Source: JAKVCB01 sp965243695 (lineage in GTDB: Bacteria > Planctomycetota > Planctomycetia > Pirellulales > Lacipirellulaceae). From it: DNA of 64,000 bases. The stretch lies in contig CBDEWC010000009.1 of assembly GCA_965243695.1 (NCBI GenBank), forward strand, positions 62,001 through 126,000, read 5' to 3'. Shown piece by piece: positions 1-8,987 of this stretch (positions are counted from its first letter, which is position 1; each line of letters begins with the position of its first letter). The notes below the pieces were generated by a model that saw only the letters and a list, made by a program, of their open reading frames with translations, was not told where the DNA came from and made no database searches. The translations under genes and the position numbers were made by a program.

Positions 1-110
1 CTGTTTGGTTCGGTGGCATAAAGTGCCTGCGAAGCGAGATTCTCAGCAGTGGCAATTTTACCGACTATCAAGACAACGACCGCAACTGTGAACCCTTTAC
101 CGAAGTTCAT
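1..110 (-). CDS. N-terminal fragment of an exported protein
   Basis: The first 36 residues of a minus-strand gene run off the left edge of the window. The start is the ATG whose complement ends at 110, preceded on the minus strand by a purine-rich AAAAAAGGGA stretch suitable as a ribosome binding site. The peptide begins MNFGKGFTVAVVVLIVGK and then reads KIATAENLASQ, which is a typical Sec signal peptide: a lysine, a hydrophobic core of about 12 residues, and an ATA-like cleavage site. Nothing of the mature protein is visible, so no function can be given. It could be a DUF1559-type pseudopilin-like or other secreted planctomycete protein, but that is not shown by the sequence. Confidence 0.5.
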   Translation of the reverse strand, partial: MNFGKGFTVAVVVLIVGKIATAENLASQALYATEPN

Positions 111-1441
111 CTTTGTATCCCTTTTTTAGGTGTGACTTTGGCCGTCCGGCTGCAGCGAGTCCGTGGTTAAACACTTGCAAACCGGTTTTTTCTATGCGGG
201 AAGCCACACGGCATCTTCGGTGCGACCAATAAAACCACCTCATCATTCCCAGGGATCGGTACCGAACGAATCCCTACTTTGCTCTTTTTCGCGATAATCG
301 GTCGATAAAGCACAAAAAGTAGAGTTGCCAGGAATGAACAAGCTGCCGTAGCCGGTAAAGTTTCGCAGGCTGCGATAGATTTTACCGTTTACCGTGGCAG
401 CATTGAGGACGGTAGCAGGTGGCGGACCTGGTGCTAGCTGCGGGTGCGAGAAACGACCGATAGGACCCCAAAGGCCAGCATTTGGCAATCCCCTTTGACC
501 CGTTGGGGAGCCTTGAGCGGCCAACTTCAGACACAGTAGGTGGTGTTCTACCGTGCCGAAGCAATTGATCGCGGCATGCAAACTGGTTGACCTGGGCTGG
601 ATTGGCCGCCACTACCCGTGCGGCTGTTGATTGCCCTTGTTGGCACTGCTAGCGATCTTGGGGTCCTATCGGTCGTTGTGTGCGTGAGGTTCTCGTTGAC
701 GATTGATTTTGGAAACTGTCGCGTCGAGTTGCTAAAAGTGATTTTGGAGACCAAGTGGTTTGTTGATTGTGGTAAGAGTGACGACCGGCAGGTCCCGATT
801 GGTGTGGCATCGGCAGCAAGTTCAGCTGACGGGCTGAGCTTGCTTGCGTGCTGGCACTGGCGGTTCGATTGACCTGGTCGAAACCGAAAAGGCCCAACTT
901 AATGGCCAAGACTTTGTGAGCCGGACTGACCCTGACCACAACTACCCGCGTGGTCTGTAGATGCCCGTGTAATTCACACAATTGGCCTGCGAAGGGGTTT
1001 TCGAACCTGCCGATCGTCATTGTTTTGTGTCTGCTGTTTGGGTCTGAGAGATTAAGGAACGTTTTGAAACATCGGATTTTCTGCGGACTCCCTATGGTGG
1101 TTACCGGCGGCGGTAATTCCATAGATTGTTGTTTGAACTTCGTCCTACTCGGCGTCGCTTCATCGGCGCGCGGCAGTTGTTGATTCGGCGCCGGCACTTT
1201 AGATGGCGTTGGCGGCATGACGTAGGCGGTTTGCGCATGCGGCATGGAATTTGGAGCGGAGCAATTGCGCGACATTCGGGAAGATCGTTTTTGCCAAACA
1301 TGACTTGGGATTCCTGTTCTTCAAAGCTAGGTGCATACTTGTTCTGGAAGACTTCAATGGATGCGATCTATCGATGGTCCTTGGTTGGGTCTACCGTGTT
1401 GGTTTCCAGGCCTGCAGGAGGCTTGAGTCATTTCAGAGTCT
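111..1441. other. Long gene-poor interval with an inverted repeat
   Basis: About 1.3 kb without a convincing gene. Minus-strand frames are open over 649-1275 and 243-581, but they start and stop without a ribosome binding site, change frame between themselves and have no recognisable domain. The interval contains an exact 20-bp inverted repeat with arms at 452-471 and 658-677. It may hold the remains of a decayed minus-strand gene, because the open stretches lie on the strand of both neighbours. I see no tRNA, terminator or mobile element. Confidence 0.4.
452..677. repeat. 20-bp perfect inverted repeat, 186-bp spacer
   Basis: The left arm 452-471 (core ACGACCGATAGGACCCCA) is the exact reverse complement of the right arm 658-677. 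Pairing stops at both ends (451/678 and 472/657 do not match). The arms are too far apart for a simple terminator. No transposase or target duplication is visible. Confidence 0.75.
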
Positions 1442-2443
1442 TTACCTGGGTGGATTTTGTAATTTGCGGTGGCGGCAGCTTGTGTTCAGTCGTGGGCGCC
1501 GAGAATTCTGACGGCGGTACTTGGCGGTATGAGTGCCGTAGGCCGGGCGTTCGGAGGTTCCTGAGGAGCGGCGTCCAAGAACCAGGCCAAAGAGAGCCAG
1601 GCCAAGGGTGCTCAATAGAAAACTGTCAGGTTCAGGAACCATGGCATTGACGGCACCACTGAAAACGTTCACTTCTTCAGCCCCGCGCCAGTTGCGGTAA
1701 AATTGGTTGAAAGTATGTGCCGCTGTGCCCTGGACAGAAAAGTCAGGGAGAGTCGCGGAGGTCGACTGCATGACCGTTTCACCTTGTCTGAAGACGCCAT
1801 AGCTAGAGGAGTTGTCCTCAGCGCGATGCGATTTGGGAGCGAAAGGAAAGGCGCCCTGGGCGTCGATGCCGTTCATGTCAAAGAGGACCGTGCGAAAATC
1901 AGGGTGTCCAAACTGCTGGAGAAGAGCTGGCTGATCGTCGTCGACGGCAAGTTCAATGCGAAATCGCACTTTTTGTCCGGGGGCCAGTCCGCCGTTGTCA
2001 AACATCACCACCAATTCGTTTTGGTCTTCAGTGGCCTGGGATTCGATGTCTTGAAATTCTGAAGTGGGGGAAATTACCGTGAAGTTTTCAAAATAGTTGT
2101 TCGCGAAGTGGAATCGTTCGTCACCAATTGTGAGGTGGAACTCTGTCAAGTAGACGCCATCCACAGAATCGTTTTGGATTTCCATCCATGGCATGTTTCG
2201 GTTAGCCCGTCGTTGTGAGGGTGAGTCCGCCATGGCAGCCCTTATCCACTGGTAGGTCTGCGGTTTCGTGAGCAGAGTCTCTTTCGCTGCCAGTCGAAAA
2301 GAAGCCTTGGCCAACTCAATTGGCGTGGCAGAAGCGACGGAGGTCATTGCGGTAAATATTGCCAAGGCCAGGCAGGTCTTGATTTGAAGGCGAGGCCCCT
2401 CGTTTGCAATACGCGACACAGGCACAAAGTTATTGTTTGTCAT
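1442..2443 (-). CDS. PEP-CTERM sorted secreted protein
   Basis: A 333-residue exported protein of unknown function. Residues 1-38 hold a signal peptide with a somewhat long N-region (MTNNNFVPVSRIANEGPRL), a hydrophobic core CLALAIFTAMTSVASA and likely cleavage before TPIE. The middle is an all-beta-looking domain with many aromatic and acidic residues. Near residue 267 the motif VPEPDSF begins, followed by a hydrophobic helix LLSTLGLALFGLVLG and RR: this is the PEP-CTERM signal, known to be processed by an exosortase and to route proteins to the cell surface. No exosortase gene lies in this window. Unusually, about 40 arginine-rich residues follow the RR, where the family normally ends, which suggests a lost stop codon or a frameshift near 1566. 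The ATG ending at 2443 is the only sensible start. Confidence 0.8.
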   Translation of the reverse strand: MTNNNFVPVSRIANEGPRLQIKTCLALAIFTAMTSVASATPIELAKASFRLAAKETLLTKPQTYQWIRAAMADSPSQRRANRNMPWMEIQNDSVDGVYLTEFHLTIGDERFHFANNYFENFTVISPTSEFQDIESQATEDQNELVVMFDNGGLAPGQKVRFRIELAVDDDQPALLQQFGHPDFRTVLFDMNGIDAQGAFPFAPKSHRAEDNSSSYGVFRQGETVMQSTSATLPDFSVQGTAAHTFNQFYRNWRGAEEVNVFSGAVNAMVPEPDSFLLSTLGLALFGLVLGRRSSGTSERPAYGTHTAKYRRQNSRRPRLNTSCRHRKLQNPPR

Positions 2444-3260
2444 GTTGAGGTTCTTTCAGTCAACTCGTCGCGCACAGCGAACGTGGCAACACTGGTTGGT
2501 GCTGACTACATCGCAGAGGAGACGCAACGATCCGATTGTGGGTAGTACGCCGCAGATCAGGTTGTGTGCACGTGGGTGCAGCGACCTGAACCGAGGCACA
2601 ATGGGGTGCAGATTCACGCAAAGCGTAGAATCGCACCAGTTGAACGACCGTCGAAATCTGGTGCAGGGTCAGTGCAGCAGCAACGGCGTGCAACAAGAGG
2701 CAGTCGACTAGAAAAGAGGCCTTCGCGAGGGTGCAAGAGCACTGCGATCCAGTGGGTCAGACTGGGCCCGCAAGTACCGGCGCACCGTATCGTGTTGTAT
2801 GCGCAGACAGAACGGTACCTAGTAACGCTCTTACGAGAAACCTCTCGGTCATTGCAACCAGCACACCCAGCGCAAATCTGCTCAGCAGGTTTGCGTACAG
2901 GCCCAAATTTCCCAGCGTTTTGCCGAGCGATCTGGACGGGTAAGGCAGTGCAGACGGTTGCCGATTTGCGCAGAGTAATCCTGCACAGGACCGGTAAGGC
3001 AACACGCCGAGACCAACCGCCAAAGGGCGGATGAACTGGGAGTCACGCTAAGGTGACCAACCAATTTGGTATGTTTCAGGATGCACCACCAGCCAGAAGG
3101 GCTTGCGGGAATCCGTAGCAACCAGGATCGGAGGACCTCACCAGCGGCTCTCGAATGTCATGCGAACAACAGGGCGATGGACTCCGCCGCTGCCGTACTG
3201 ACACTCATAAGGTCCACTCCGGGGTATTTTGCGTTTGCTACGGTCTAAAGATTCTTAAAA
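2444..3260. other. Intergenic region, no supported gene
   Basis: About 800 bases upstream of the PEP-CTERM gene. A plus-strand frame is open over 2564-3034 (156 codons), but its translation is rich in Arg, Pro and Gln without hydrophobic periodicity or any known domain, and the opposite strand is equally open. The stretch is rich in GTGCA/GCGCA words. I see no convincing RNA gene. Confidence 0.4.
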
Positions 3261-3479
3261 GCGGTAGGGTTCACCCATCCGGTAAACTCCCACAGCTATA
3301 GGCCAGTCTAATAGCCACCTACGGGCTCGTCAACAACTTTTTTGCCGAGGAGAAAAGATTTTACGGAGTTTTTGGCTGGCCTTGGGATGGTTTCGTTAAA
3401 CCTTTTGTCTGAAAGGAGTTGCGTTTATTTGCATGGTCGGTGAAGCTCAGCACGACCTGGCAGGCCACAGATAAAGATG

Positions 3480-3870
3480 TCGAATATGGGGAGACTCCCC
3501 CGTGGGTTGTCCCTCGCTGAACCCATTCGCCTGGAGGCGATCATGGGAACCCGGGTGTCGCCCGCGATTGCGGTTTTGCAAGATCGGAAATACGCCTCGA
3601 TATTACAGTTCGATTTCGCCGGTCCCTGAAAGAAGCCGGTGAAGTCAGGGGGGCGATGATCGTTTGTGCCGATTTGGTCGGTTGACGGGCCTGCGGTTCC
3701 TTTTGAGGGGAACTCCGGCAGCGAACGATCGGCGCAAAAATAACGCGGCAGGGTTCCCTCTAGCTTCCAGCTATGCCCGCCGCGTCGATGACCAACACCC
3801 CTCCCCAGAGGTGTTAAGTCAAGGAAAGCCTACTTCGGCTCTGGAGTGAGTCAAACCCGATTGGCTCTTT
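3480..3870 (+). ncRNA. Hairpin-dense stretch, possible structured RNA (unknown family)
   Basis: Many strong hairpins follow one another here: TCGCCT/AGGCGA around 3527-3541; a two-part stem CGCC...CCCTGA/TCAGGG...GGCG over 3617-3655; GATCGTT (3658-3664) pairing with AACGATC (3724-3730) and enclosing GTTCC/GGAAC; a GCGGC...GCCGC stem around 3744-3783 with an internal TAGC/GCTA hairpin; and AACACC/GGTGTT around 3794-3816. No open reading frame fits. I looked for the conserved cores of RNase P RNA, tmRNA and SRP RNA on both strands and did not find them. The strand is a guess, because perfect stems read equally on both. The stretch lies between nadC (downstream end) and the PEP-CTERM gene, about 1.5 kb of otherwise gene-free DNA. 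Confidence 0.35.
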
Positions 3871-4011
3871 CGGCTTTGCCTCCACATTTGCGATGGAGTT
3901 GTCTGTTTTCTGCTGTCAAATAGAAGTCGCACGGCCAGTCGTTGTTCGCCAAAAGGAATGTCCGTAGGTGGTCCAATCAGGACCAGCGTCGACCCTCAAC
4001 AGAAGCTGACC

Positions 4012-4938
4012 CTATGAAGGGTTTGGTTGCCAGTCGAGGCCAATATCGAGCGCGCCGGCGGAATGGGTGAGTTGTCCCGTACTGATTCGATCGATACCGG
4101 TAGCCGCGATTTGGGCGACGGATTGGAGTTCAACGCCTCCGGAGGCCTCGAGCTGAACCTGCGGCGCTAAGCGGTTGCGGAGCCGGACGGCTTCTCGGAG
4201 GAGGTTGCAACTCATATTGTCAAGTAAAACAATATCTGGATGTGCAGAGAGGGCTTTTGTTAGCTGCTGGAGCGAATCAACTTCGATTTCAACGATCAAA
4301 TCTTTCGTCGGCAAGGATGAGCCAGCTCTGGCGAGGAAATCCCGCGTTTGGCGGACCGCTTTTGCCGGATCCAGGTTTTGTGAGAGTGCGATTGCCAGGT
4401 GATTGTCTTTGATCAGAACCGCATCGTAGAGGCCCGTTCGGTGGTTGTGTCCACCACCGCAGCGTACCGCGTATTTTTCCAGCCGGCGCCAACCTGGAAT
4501 TGTTTTCCGGGTATCGTAGACTGGCACTTTGGTCTCCTCCACCTGGCGGATGAACTTGTTTGTCAGGGTGGCGATTCCTGATAGATGGCCTATCAAATTC
4601 AGGAGTGGGCGTTCGCAGGTGAGCATGTCGCGGGCAAGGCCATTAAGGTGGGCGATCCTTTCTCCAGCATCAACCTGGTCGCCGTCGTGCACCAGGTTTT
4701 TCCACTGCACGTTGGCTTGCATTTCGTCCAGGGTTGTTTCGGCGGCCAGTAGGCCAGCAATCACGCCTGGTTCGCGAGCGACCAACAGGGCTTCCCCTTG
4801 TTGATCGGCCTCGACCAGAGCCAGAGTGGTCCAGTCGTGCCAGCGGTCTAAATCTTCGCGGACTGCCAGGCGGATGATTTGTCGGCAATCATCCTCCAGT
4901 GCTGCATCCCACTGAAGTTGGTGAAAATCCTTGGCCAT
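4012..4938 (-). CDS. nadC: Quinolinate phosphoribosyltransferase (decarboxylating)
   Basis: A 308-residue enzyme that converts quinolinate and PRPP to nicotinate mononucleotide, CO2 and pyrophosphate in cytoplasmic de novo NAD synthesis. The family signature is clear: YDTRKTIPGWRRLEKYAVRCGGG followed by NHRTGLYDAVLIKDNHL, and later the EASGGV strand and a GIDRISTGQLTHS C-terminal strand. The start at 4938 (MAKDFHQLQW) gives the usual family length. The frame is open 37 codons further upstream, but that extension is proline-rich and unlike the family. The gene is divergent from the ComEA-like gene starting at 5110, and nadA/nadB are not adjacent. Confidence 0.93.
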   Translation of the reverse strand: MAKDFHQLQWDAALEDDCRQIIRLAVREDLDRWHDWTTLALVEADQQGEALLVAREPGVIAGLLAAETTLDEMQANVQWKNLVHDGDQVDAGERIAHLNGLARDMLTCERPLLNLIGHLSGIATLTNKFIRQVEETKVPVYDTRKTIPGWRRLEKYAVRCGGGHNHRTGLYDAVLIKDNHLAIALSQNLDPAKAVRQTRDFLARAGSSLPTKDLIVEIEVDSLQQLTKALSAHPDIVLLDNMSCNLLREAVRLRNRLAPQVQLEASGGVELQSVAQIAATGIDRISTGQLTHSAGALDIGLDWQPNPS

Positions 4939-5109
4939 GGCACTGCTTAGTATCGTCGACTGGCAAGTTCGCTGGCAACCACTTGGGTGATCTGGGGGTA
5001 TGGGAGATTTGTGTGATGCTCCAAGCGGGGGGGGCAGTTTTTCGGTCATTCAGGCCCCCCCCTCTCCGGGGCGGCTTCGAAAACCTGTACCACGAGGTAG
5101 AATGAGTCG

Positions 5110-5559
5110 ATGCCCGCAGAAAACAACCACCACAAAAAACCGGATTGGCCGCAACTTCTCCGACGAGTGGACCAGGCTGGGGTGGCGTTTTTGGTCTTGT
5201 CTGCCTTGACTGCAATGGCTGTGTACTGGTTTGCCACTGGCGGTCACCGAGGCCAACTTATCGAGATTGACCGTGCGGCCCCTCTGCAAGCGGTCTTTCT
5301 GGTGGACATCAACGAAGCAGCACCAGCCGAACTGACCCAATTGCCCGGTATTGGTAAAGAATTGGCTCGCAGAATCGTGGCGTCTCGGGAGCGGGAGGGT
5401 TGGTTTCTCGAGGAGAGAGACCTGCTGCGTGTGAATGGGATGGGGGCCCGCACACTTGAGAGGATTCACCCCTTCCTGCTGCCCATGTCGGCTTTCACCG
5501 ATGGGCAGCGGCAATTTTCTGCGACCGCTGGCCCCTCGCAGCTTCTCGACGTAGATTAA
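5110..5559 (+). CDS. ComEA-like helix-hairpin-helix protein
   Basis: A 149-residue protein with one N-terminal transmembrane segment (about residues 24-43, VAFLVLSALTAMAVYWFATGG) and a C-terminal helix-hairpin-helix pair beginning VDINEAAPAELTQLPGIGKE and continuing through DLLRVNGMGARTLERIHPFL. This is the ComEA layout: a membrane anchor plus a DNA-binding HhH domain outside the membrane, used in DNA uptake by competent bacteria. Planctomycetes have several such small HhH proteins, and a competence role is not demonstrated here. The gene is divergent from nadC and lies 83 bp upstream of uvrB on the same strand, so the two DNA-related genes might be co-transcribed. Confidence 0.8.
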   Translation: MPAENNHHKKPDWPQLLRRVDQAGVAFLVLSALTAMAVYWFATGGHRGQLIEIDRAAPLQAVFLVDINEAAPAELTQLPGIGKELARRIVASREREGWFLEERDLLRVNGMGARTLERIHPFLLPMSAFTDGQRQFSATAGPSQLLDVD

Positions 5560-5642
5560 GGGCACCAGTCTGGGAAGGTCTCCGTGAATTCCCGCAAGAA
5601 CGGATCGGCTCGGTACGTGTTCACTAACGACGGTGATTTCCT

Positions 5643-7718
5643 ATGGAATTTTGTCTTGAAAGTCCGTTTCAGCCGGCCGGTGATCAGCCGGAAGCAATCC
5701 GAGCGCTAGTGGATGGCATCGGTAGCGGGAAGCAGGAACAAGTCCTCATGGGTGTCACCGGTTCGGGAAAGACGTTCACCATGGCCAATGTGATCCAGGA
5801 ATTACAGCGGCCGACGCTTGTCCTCTCCCACAATAAGACGCTGGCAGCGCAGCTCTACTCAGAATTCAAGGGATTCTTTCCGAACAATGCGGTCACCTAT
5901 TTTGTCAGCTATTACGACTACTACCAGCCTGAGGCCTACATTCCACAGCGTGACATTTACATAGAGAAAGATGCCTCGATCAATGACGAAATCGACCGTT
6001 TGCGGTTGGCCACAACCAGCGCGTTGATCAGTCGTCGCGATGTGATTGTCGTAGCAAGTGTGTCTTGTATTTACGGGCTTGGTTCTCCCGAAGACTACAA
6101 GCAGATGATGGTTGGCATCAGTCAGGGGGCGACTTTGGATCGGGACGAGATGCTCGCCAAGCTGGTTGATATCCAATATGAACGGAATGATACCGATCCG
6201 GCACGGGGGAAATTTCGCGTTCGGGGAGATTCAGTGGAGATTTGGCCTTCCTACGAAGAATTTTCCTATCGTATTGAGTTTTGGGGAGATGAAATTGAGC
6301 GACTCTCGATCATTGATCCCACGTCAGGTGACACGATTAACCAACTCAATCAGGTTTCTATTTATCCAGCAAAACATTTTGTGCTACCTGCCGAAAGGAT
6401 CGATCAAGCCGCTGATGACATTCGTGCGGAGCTTCGCGAAAGGCTCGAGTACTTTCGCAAGGAAGGCAAAATGCTTGAGGCTCAGCGGCTTAATGCGCGT
6501 ACCCGTTATGACATAGAAATGATGTTGGAGGTTGGCTATTGCCCTGGGATTGAAAATTACAGTCGTCCATTGTCAGGGCGTCGTGCCGGAGAACCCCCCT
6601 GCACGCTATTCGATTTTTTTCCGAAAGACCTGCTCCTGTTCGTGGACGAGTCTCACGCGACTCTGCCGCAAGTTGGCGCTATGTTTAATGGTGATCGTAG
6701 TCGCAAGACGACCCTGGTCGAGCACGGGTTCCGCTTGCCGAGTGCGCTCGACAATCGCCCGCTCCGATTTGAAGAATGGCGTGAGCGAATCAATCAGGCC
6801 ATTTATGTTTCAGCCACGCCCAATGATTACGAATTGGAGAAAACAGGTGGTGAAGTAGTGGAGCAGGTGGTGCGGCCCACGGGGTTGCTGGATCCTGAAA
6901 TTGAAATTGTACCTGCCCGCAACCAGGTTTCGCATTTGCTGGAACAAATCCGTCAACGCGCAGAAGTGCAAGAGCGAGTTCTGGTTACAACGCTCACCAA
7001 GCGGTTGGCAGAAGACCTTGCGGAGTACTTTGTTGATCAGGGGGTGTTGTGCAAATGGCTTCACAGCGAGTTGGACGCCTTCGAGCGGGTGGAACTCTTG
7101 CGAGACTTGCGGAAAGGAACCTTTCAGGTGCTTGTTGGTGTCAATCTGCTTCGGGAGGGATTGGACCTGCCGGAAGTTTCGCTTGTTGCAATTCTTGATG
7201 CCGACAAGGAAGGTTTTCTCAGAAGTGAAACCAGTTTGATTCAGACTATTGGCCGTTCGGCGCGACACGTCAATGCCAAGGTGATTATGTACGCAGACAA
7301 AGTGACAAACTCGATGCAGCGGGCAATCGAAGAAACAGATCGCCGCCGCGCCTTGCAGGAGGCCTACAACGAAAAACACGGAATCACCCCCGAGACTATC
7401 CGTAAGGCCATTCATGTGGGCATTGAAGCCGAGGCTACCGCGCACGCTGCAGCAAATGCAGCTGTTGGGCGATCGGATGAAACGGTTTACATTACCGAGG
7501 AATACATCAACGAACTCGTAGCTGAAATGGTCACCGCCGCTGAGGCGATGGAATTTGAACGTGCCGCCGCGATTCGCGATCGTATTTCCACGATGCGAGA
7601 TGCCATTGGTCAGCCTGTAGATGCGGTTCAGGAAAAGAAAACAGTGGGTAAGCGGGGCCGCAGGCGACGCGGTGGAGGAAAAAAAGAAAGCATCCCGCGA
7701 CCCAAAAGAGGAATTTGA
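5643..7718 (+). CDS. uvrB: Excinuclease ABC subunit B
   Basis: A 691-residue UvrB, the damage-verifying helicase-like subunit of nucleotide excision repair that is loaded by UvrA and recruits UvrC. It shows the Walker A motif GVTGSGKTFTMAN near residue 38, the beta-hairpin segment YYDYYQPEAYIPQRDIYIEK near residue 93, the Walker B-like box LFVDESHAT, helicase motif VI QTIGRSARH, and a C-terminal UVR domain (YINELVAEMVTAAEAMEFERAAAIRD) that contacts UvrC. The last 25 residues form a very basic Arg/Lys/Gly tail. Length and start match the family. uvrA and uvrC are not in the window. Confidence 0.97.
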   Translation: MEFCLESPFQPAGDQPEAIRALVDGIGSGKQEQVLMGVTGSGKTFTMANVIQELQRPTLVLSHNKTLAAQLYSEFKGFFPNNAVTYFVSYYDYYQPEAYIPQRDIYIEKDASINDEIDRLRLATTSALISRRDVIVVASVSCIYGLGSPEDYKQMMVGISQGATLDRDEMLAKLVDIQYERNDTDPARGKFRVRGDSVEIWPSYEEFSYRIEFWGDEIERLSIIDPTSGDTINQLNQVSIYPAKHFVLPAERIDQAADDIRAELRERLEYFRKEGKMLEAQRLNARTRYDIEMMLEVGYCPGIENYSRPLSGRRAGEPPCTLFDFFPKDLLLFVDESHATLPQVGAMFNGDRSRKTTLVEHGFRLPSALDNRPLRFEEWRERINQAIYVSATPNDYELEKTGGEVVEQVVRPTGLLDPEIEIVPARNQVSHLLEQIRQRAEVQERVLVTTLTKRLAEDLAEYFVDQGVLCKWLHSELDAFERVELLRDLRKGTFQVLVGVNLLREGLDLPEVSLVAILDADKEGFLRSETSLIQTIGRSARHVNAKVIMYADKVTNSMQRAIEETDRRRALQEAYNEKHGITPETIRKAIHVGIEAEATAHAAANAAVGRSDETVYITEEYINELVAEMVTAAEAMEFERAAAIRDRISTMRDAIGQPVDAVQEKKTVGKRGRRRRGGGKKESIPRPKRGI

Positions 7719-7923
7719 TCAGGTTGGCTGGGCGAATTCATGCAGCCGCACACAGTTTCACCTCAATGCAAAAGGCACCCCGGAGACTGCAATGGCAAGC
7801 GGGGCTCAGCTTTATTGCAAGCTGGCCCCGCTGTTGTGGGAACCAAGGGGTACAAGCACCGTGCCAGCGGCCACAGGCCAGTCAAGCCGGTTTGTTCCCC
7901 GGATACCTAGCCGAGTTTCAAAA

Positions 7924-8175
7924 TTATTCTGCCGGTTTGGCTGCAGCGTCATCCGTGGCGGCTGGCGCGGCTGCCTCGGCGGCCGGTGCGGCAGCTTCGG
8001 CGGCTGGTGCGGCAGCTTCGGCGGCTGGTGCGGCAGCTTCGGCGGCTGGTGCGGCAGCTTCAGCGGCTGGTGCGGCAGCCTTGTCATCAGTTGCTGTATT
8101 ACCGGAGGGTTGTCCACAACCGGTGGTCATGGCTGATAAGGCTCCTACAAATAGCAATAGGTAGAACTTCTTCAT
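7924..8175 (-). CDS. Small lipoprotein with EAAAPAA heptad repeats
   Basis: An 83-residue exported lipoprotein. It starts MKKFYLLLFVGALSAMTTGC, a signal peptide ending in a lipobox (MTTGC), so the cysteine at residue 20 should be lipidated and anchored in a membrane. After a short linker, the mature part is almost only Ala, Pro and Glu, built from five or more copies of a seven-residue EAAAPAA unit, and ends TDDAAAKPAE. The repeat is likely an extended or rod-like spacer. The start at 8175 follows GGAAACC on the minus strand and fits the signal peptide; the frame extends upstream without support. The unit is encoded by a 21-bp repeat (7978-8082), so copy number probably varies between strains. 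Function unknown. Confidence 0.75.
   Translation of the reverse strand: MKKFYLLLFVGALSAMTTGCGQPSGNTATDDKAAAPAAEAAAPAAEAAAPAAEAAAPAAEAAAPAAEAAAPAATDDAAAKPAE
7978..8082 (-). repeat. 21-bp coding tandem repeat, five copies
   Basis: Units 7978-7998, 7999-8019, 8020-8040, 8041-8061 and 8062-8082 of the type GGCGGCTGGTGCGGCAGCTT plus C, nearly identical. They encode the EAAAPAA heptads of the lipoprotein on the minus strand. A degenerate sixth unit lies to the left. Confidence 0.9.
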
Positions 8176-8577
8176 TACTGGGTTTCCTTCCTCGTGGTTG
8201 CGAAAAAATGAACGGTTACAATCCACCACATTCAACAATAGGTGAAGTTTGCAACAAGTCAAAACTCACCTGCGAGTGAACTTCCTGCTCGCGATCACGC
8301 CTGGCCGCTGCGAGGCCGCTTGGTAGATAAGCAAATATTGTTTTTGATGACTGTCCGCTGGTCAACGGGTAAAACAACCTGTCGGCCACCAAAAAACCGG
8401 CAATGTCGCTTTAATCGGCAATGTTTTCCAGCGGCCAAGGGATGTGTTCCTACAGAATGGTTTCACACTTATCAGATCTGTCGGTGTTTGCCGACCCTGA
8501 GTAGAGAGGCGTTGGCGAAATTTGCGGTGAACTACAGGCCATGAGAAAATCGGAACGGCACGAGGAGGCCGACTGGA
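8176..8577. other. Divergent intergenic region
   Basis: About 400 bases between the lipoprotein start (minus) and the small secreted protein start (plus), so it must hold both promoters. I see no clear sigma-factor boxes. CGGCAATGT occurs twice at about 8398-8420. Nothing else can be supported. Confidence 0.3.
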
Positions 8578-8952
8578 ATGAAAACTAACCAGCTGCTTAT
8601 GCCGGTGATTGTAGGGCTTGTATTGATGGTGCACGTTGCCGCAGCCCAGGATTCCAATAGCCAGGGAGAGTCGACGACGGACACGGCCCAGGAGGATGCC
8701 TGGGGTTACAAGCCGTCTTATGTTTACCAGCCAAATCCCAAAGCCATTATCCATCAAAAATCACAGGCTCGTGCCTTGCAGCGGAGGTGGCGCATGGCGG
8801 CAATGCGGTGGTATGGCATGGTCAACGAGCGCCCAACAGCCAGCCCCACGCCATTTATGGGGCTCTACAGCCCTGCCTGGCAAATGCCAGGTGGACGGCC
8901 CTATGCGTGGAACTACCGCGGGACCCCGTCGGTCCTTGTCTTCACGCACTGA
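8578..8952 (+). CDS. Small secreted planctomycete protein
   Basis: A 124-residue protein with a clear Sec signal peptide (MKTNQLLMPVIVGLVLMVHVAAAQ, cleavage near residue 23), preceded by a strong GAGGAGG ribosome binding site. The mature part is short and rich in Tyr, Trp, Pro and Met: DAWGYKPSYVYQPNPK, a basic helix QARALQRRWRMAAMRWYGM, then NERPTASPTPFMGLYSPAWQMPGG. The WYGM...RPTASPTPFMG...SPAW pattern looks like a short conserved secreted family, but I cannot name a domain or function. The 13-bp minisatellite begins 36 bp after the stop. Confidence 0.65.
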   Translation: MKTNQLLMPVIVGLVLMVHVAAAQDSNSQGESTTDTAQEDAWGYKPSYVYQPNPKAIIHQKSQARALQRRWRMAAMRWYGMVNERPTASPTPFMGLYSPAWQMPGGRPYAWNYRGTPSVLVFTH

Positions 8953-8987
8953 AGCAAGCAGGTATGGCTTTGCTTGGTTCTGCCTGC

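Noticed and set aside
649..1275. 208-codon minus-strand open frame as a gene
   Set aside because: No ribosome binding site, no domain, composition unlike neighbours; an opposite-strand frame of similar length overlaps.
2564..3034. 156-codon plus-strand open frame as a gene
   Set aside because: Arg/Gln/Pro-rich translation without hydrophobic pattern, no ribosome binding site, and an equally open minus strand.
3480..3870. RNase P RNA, tmRNA or SRP RNA
   Set aside because: The conserved sequence cores of all three could not be found on either strand, despite many hairpins.
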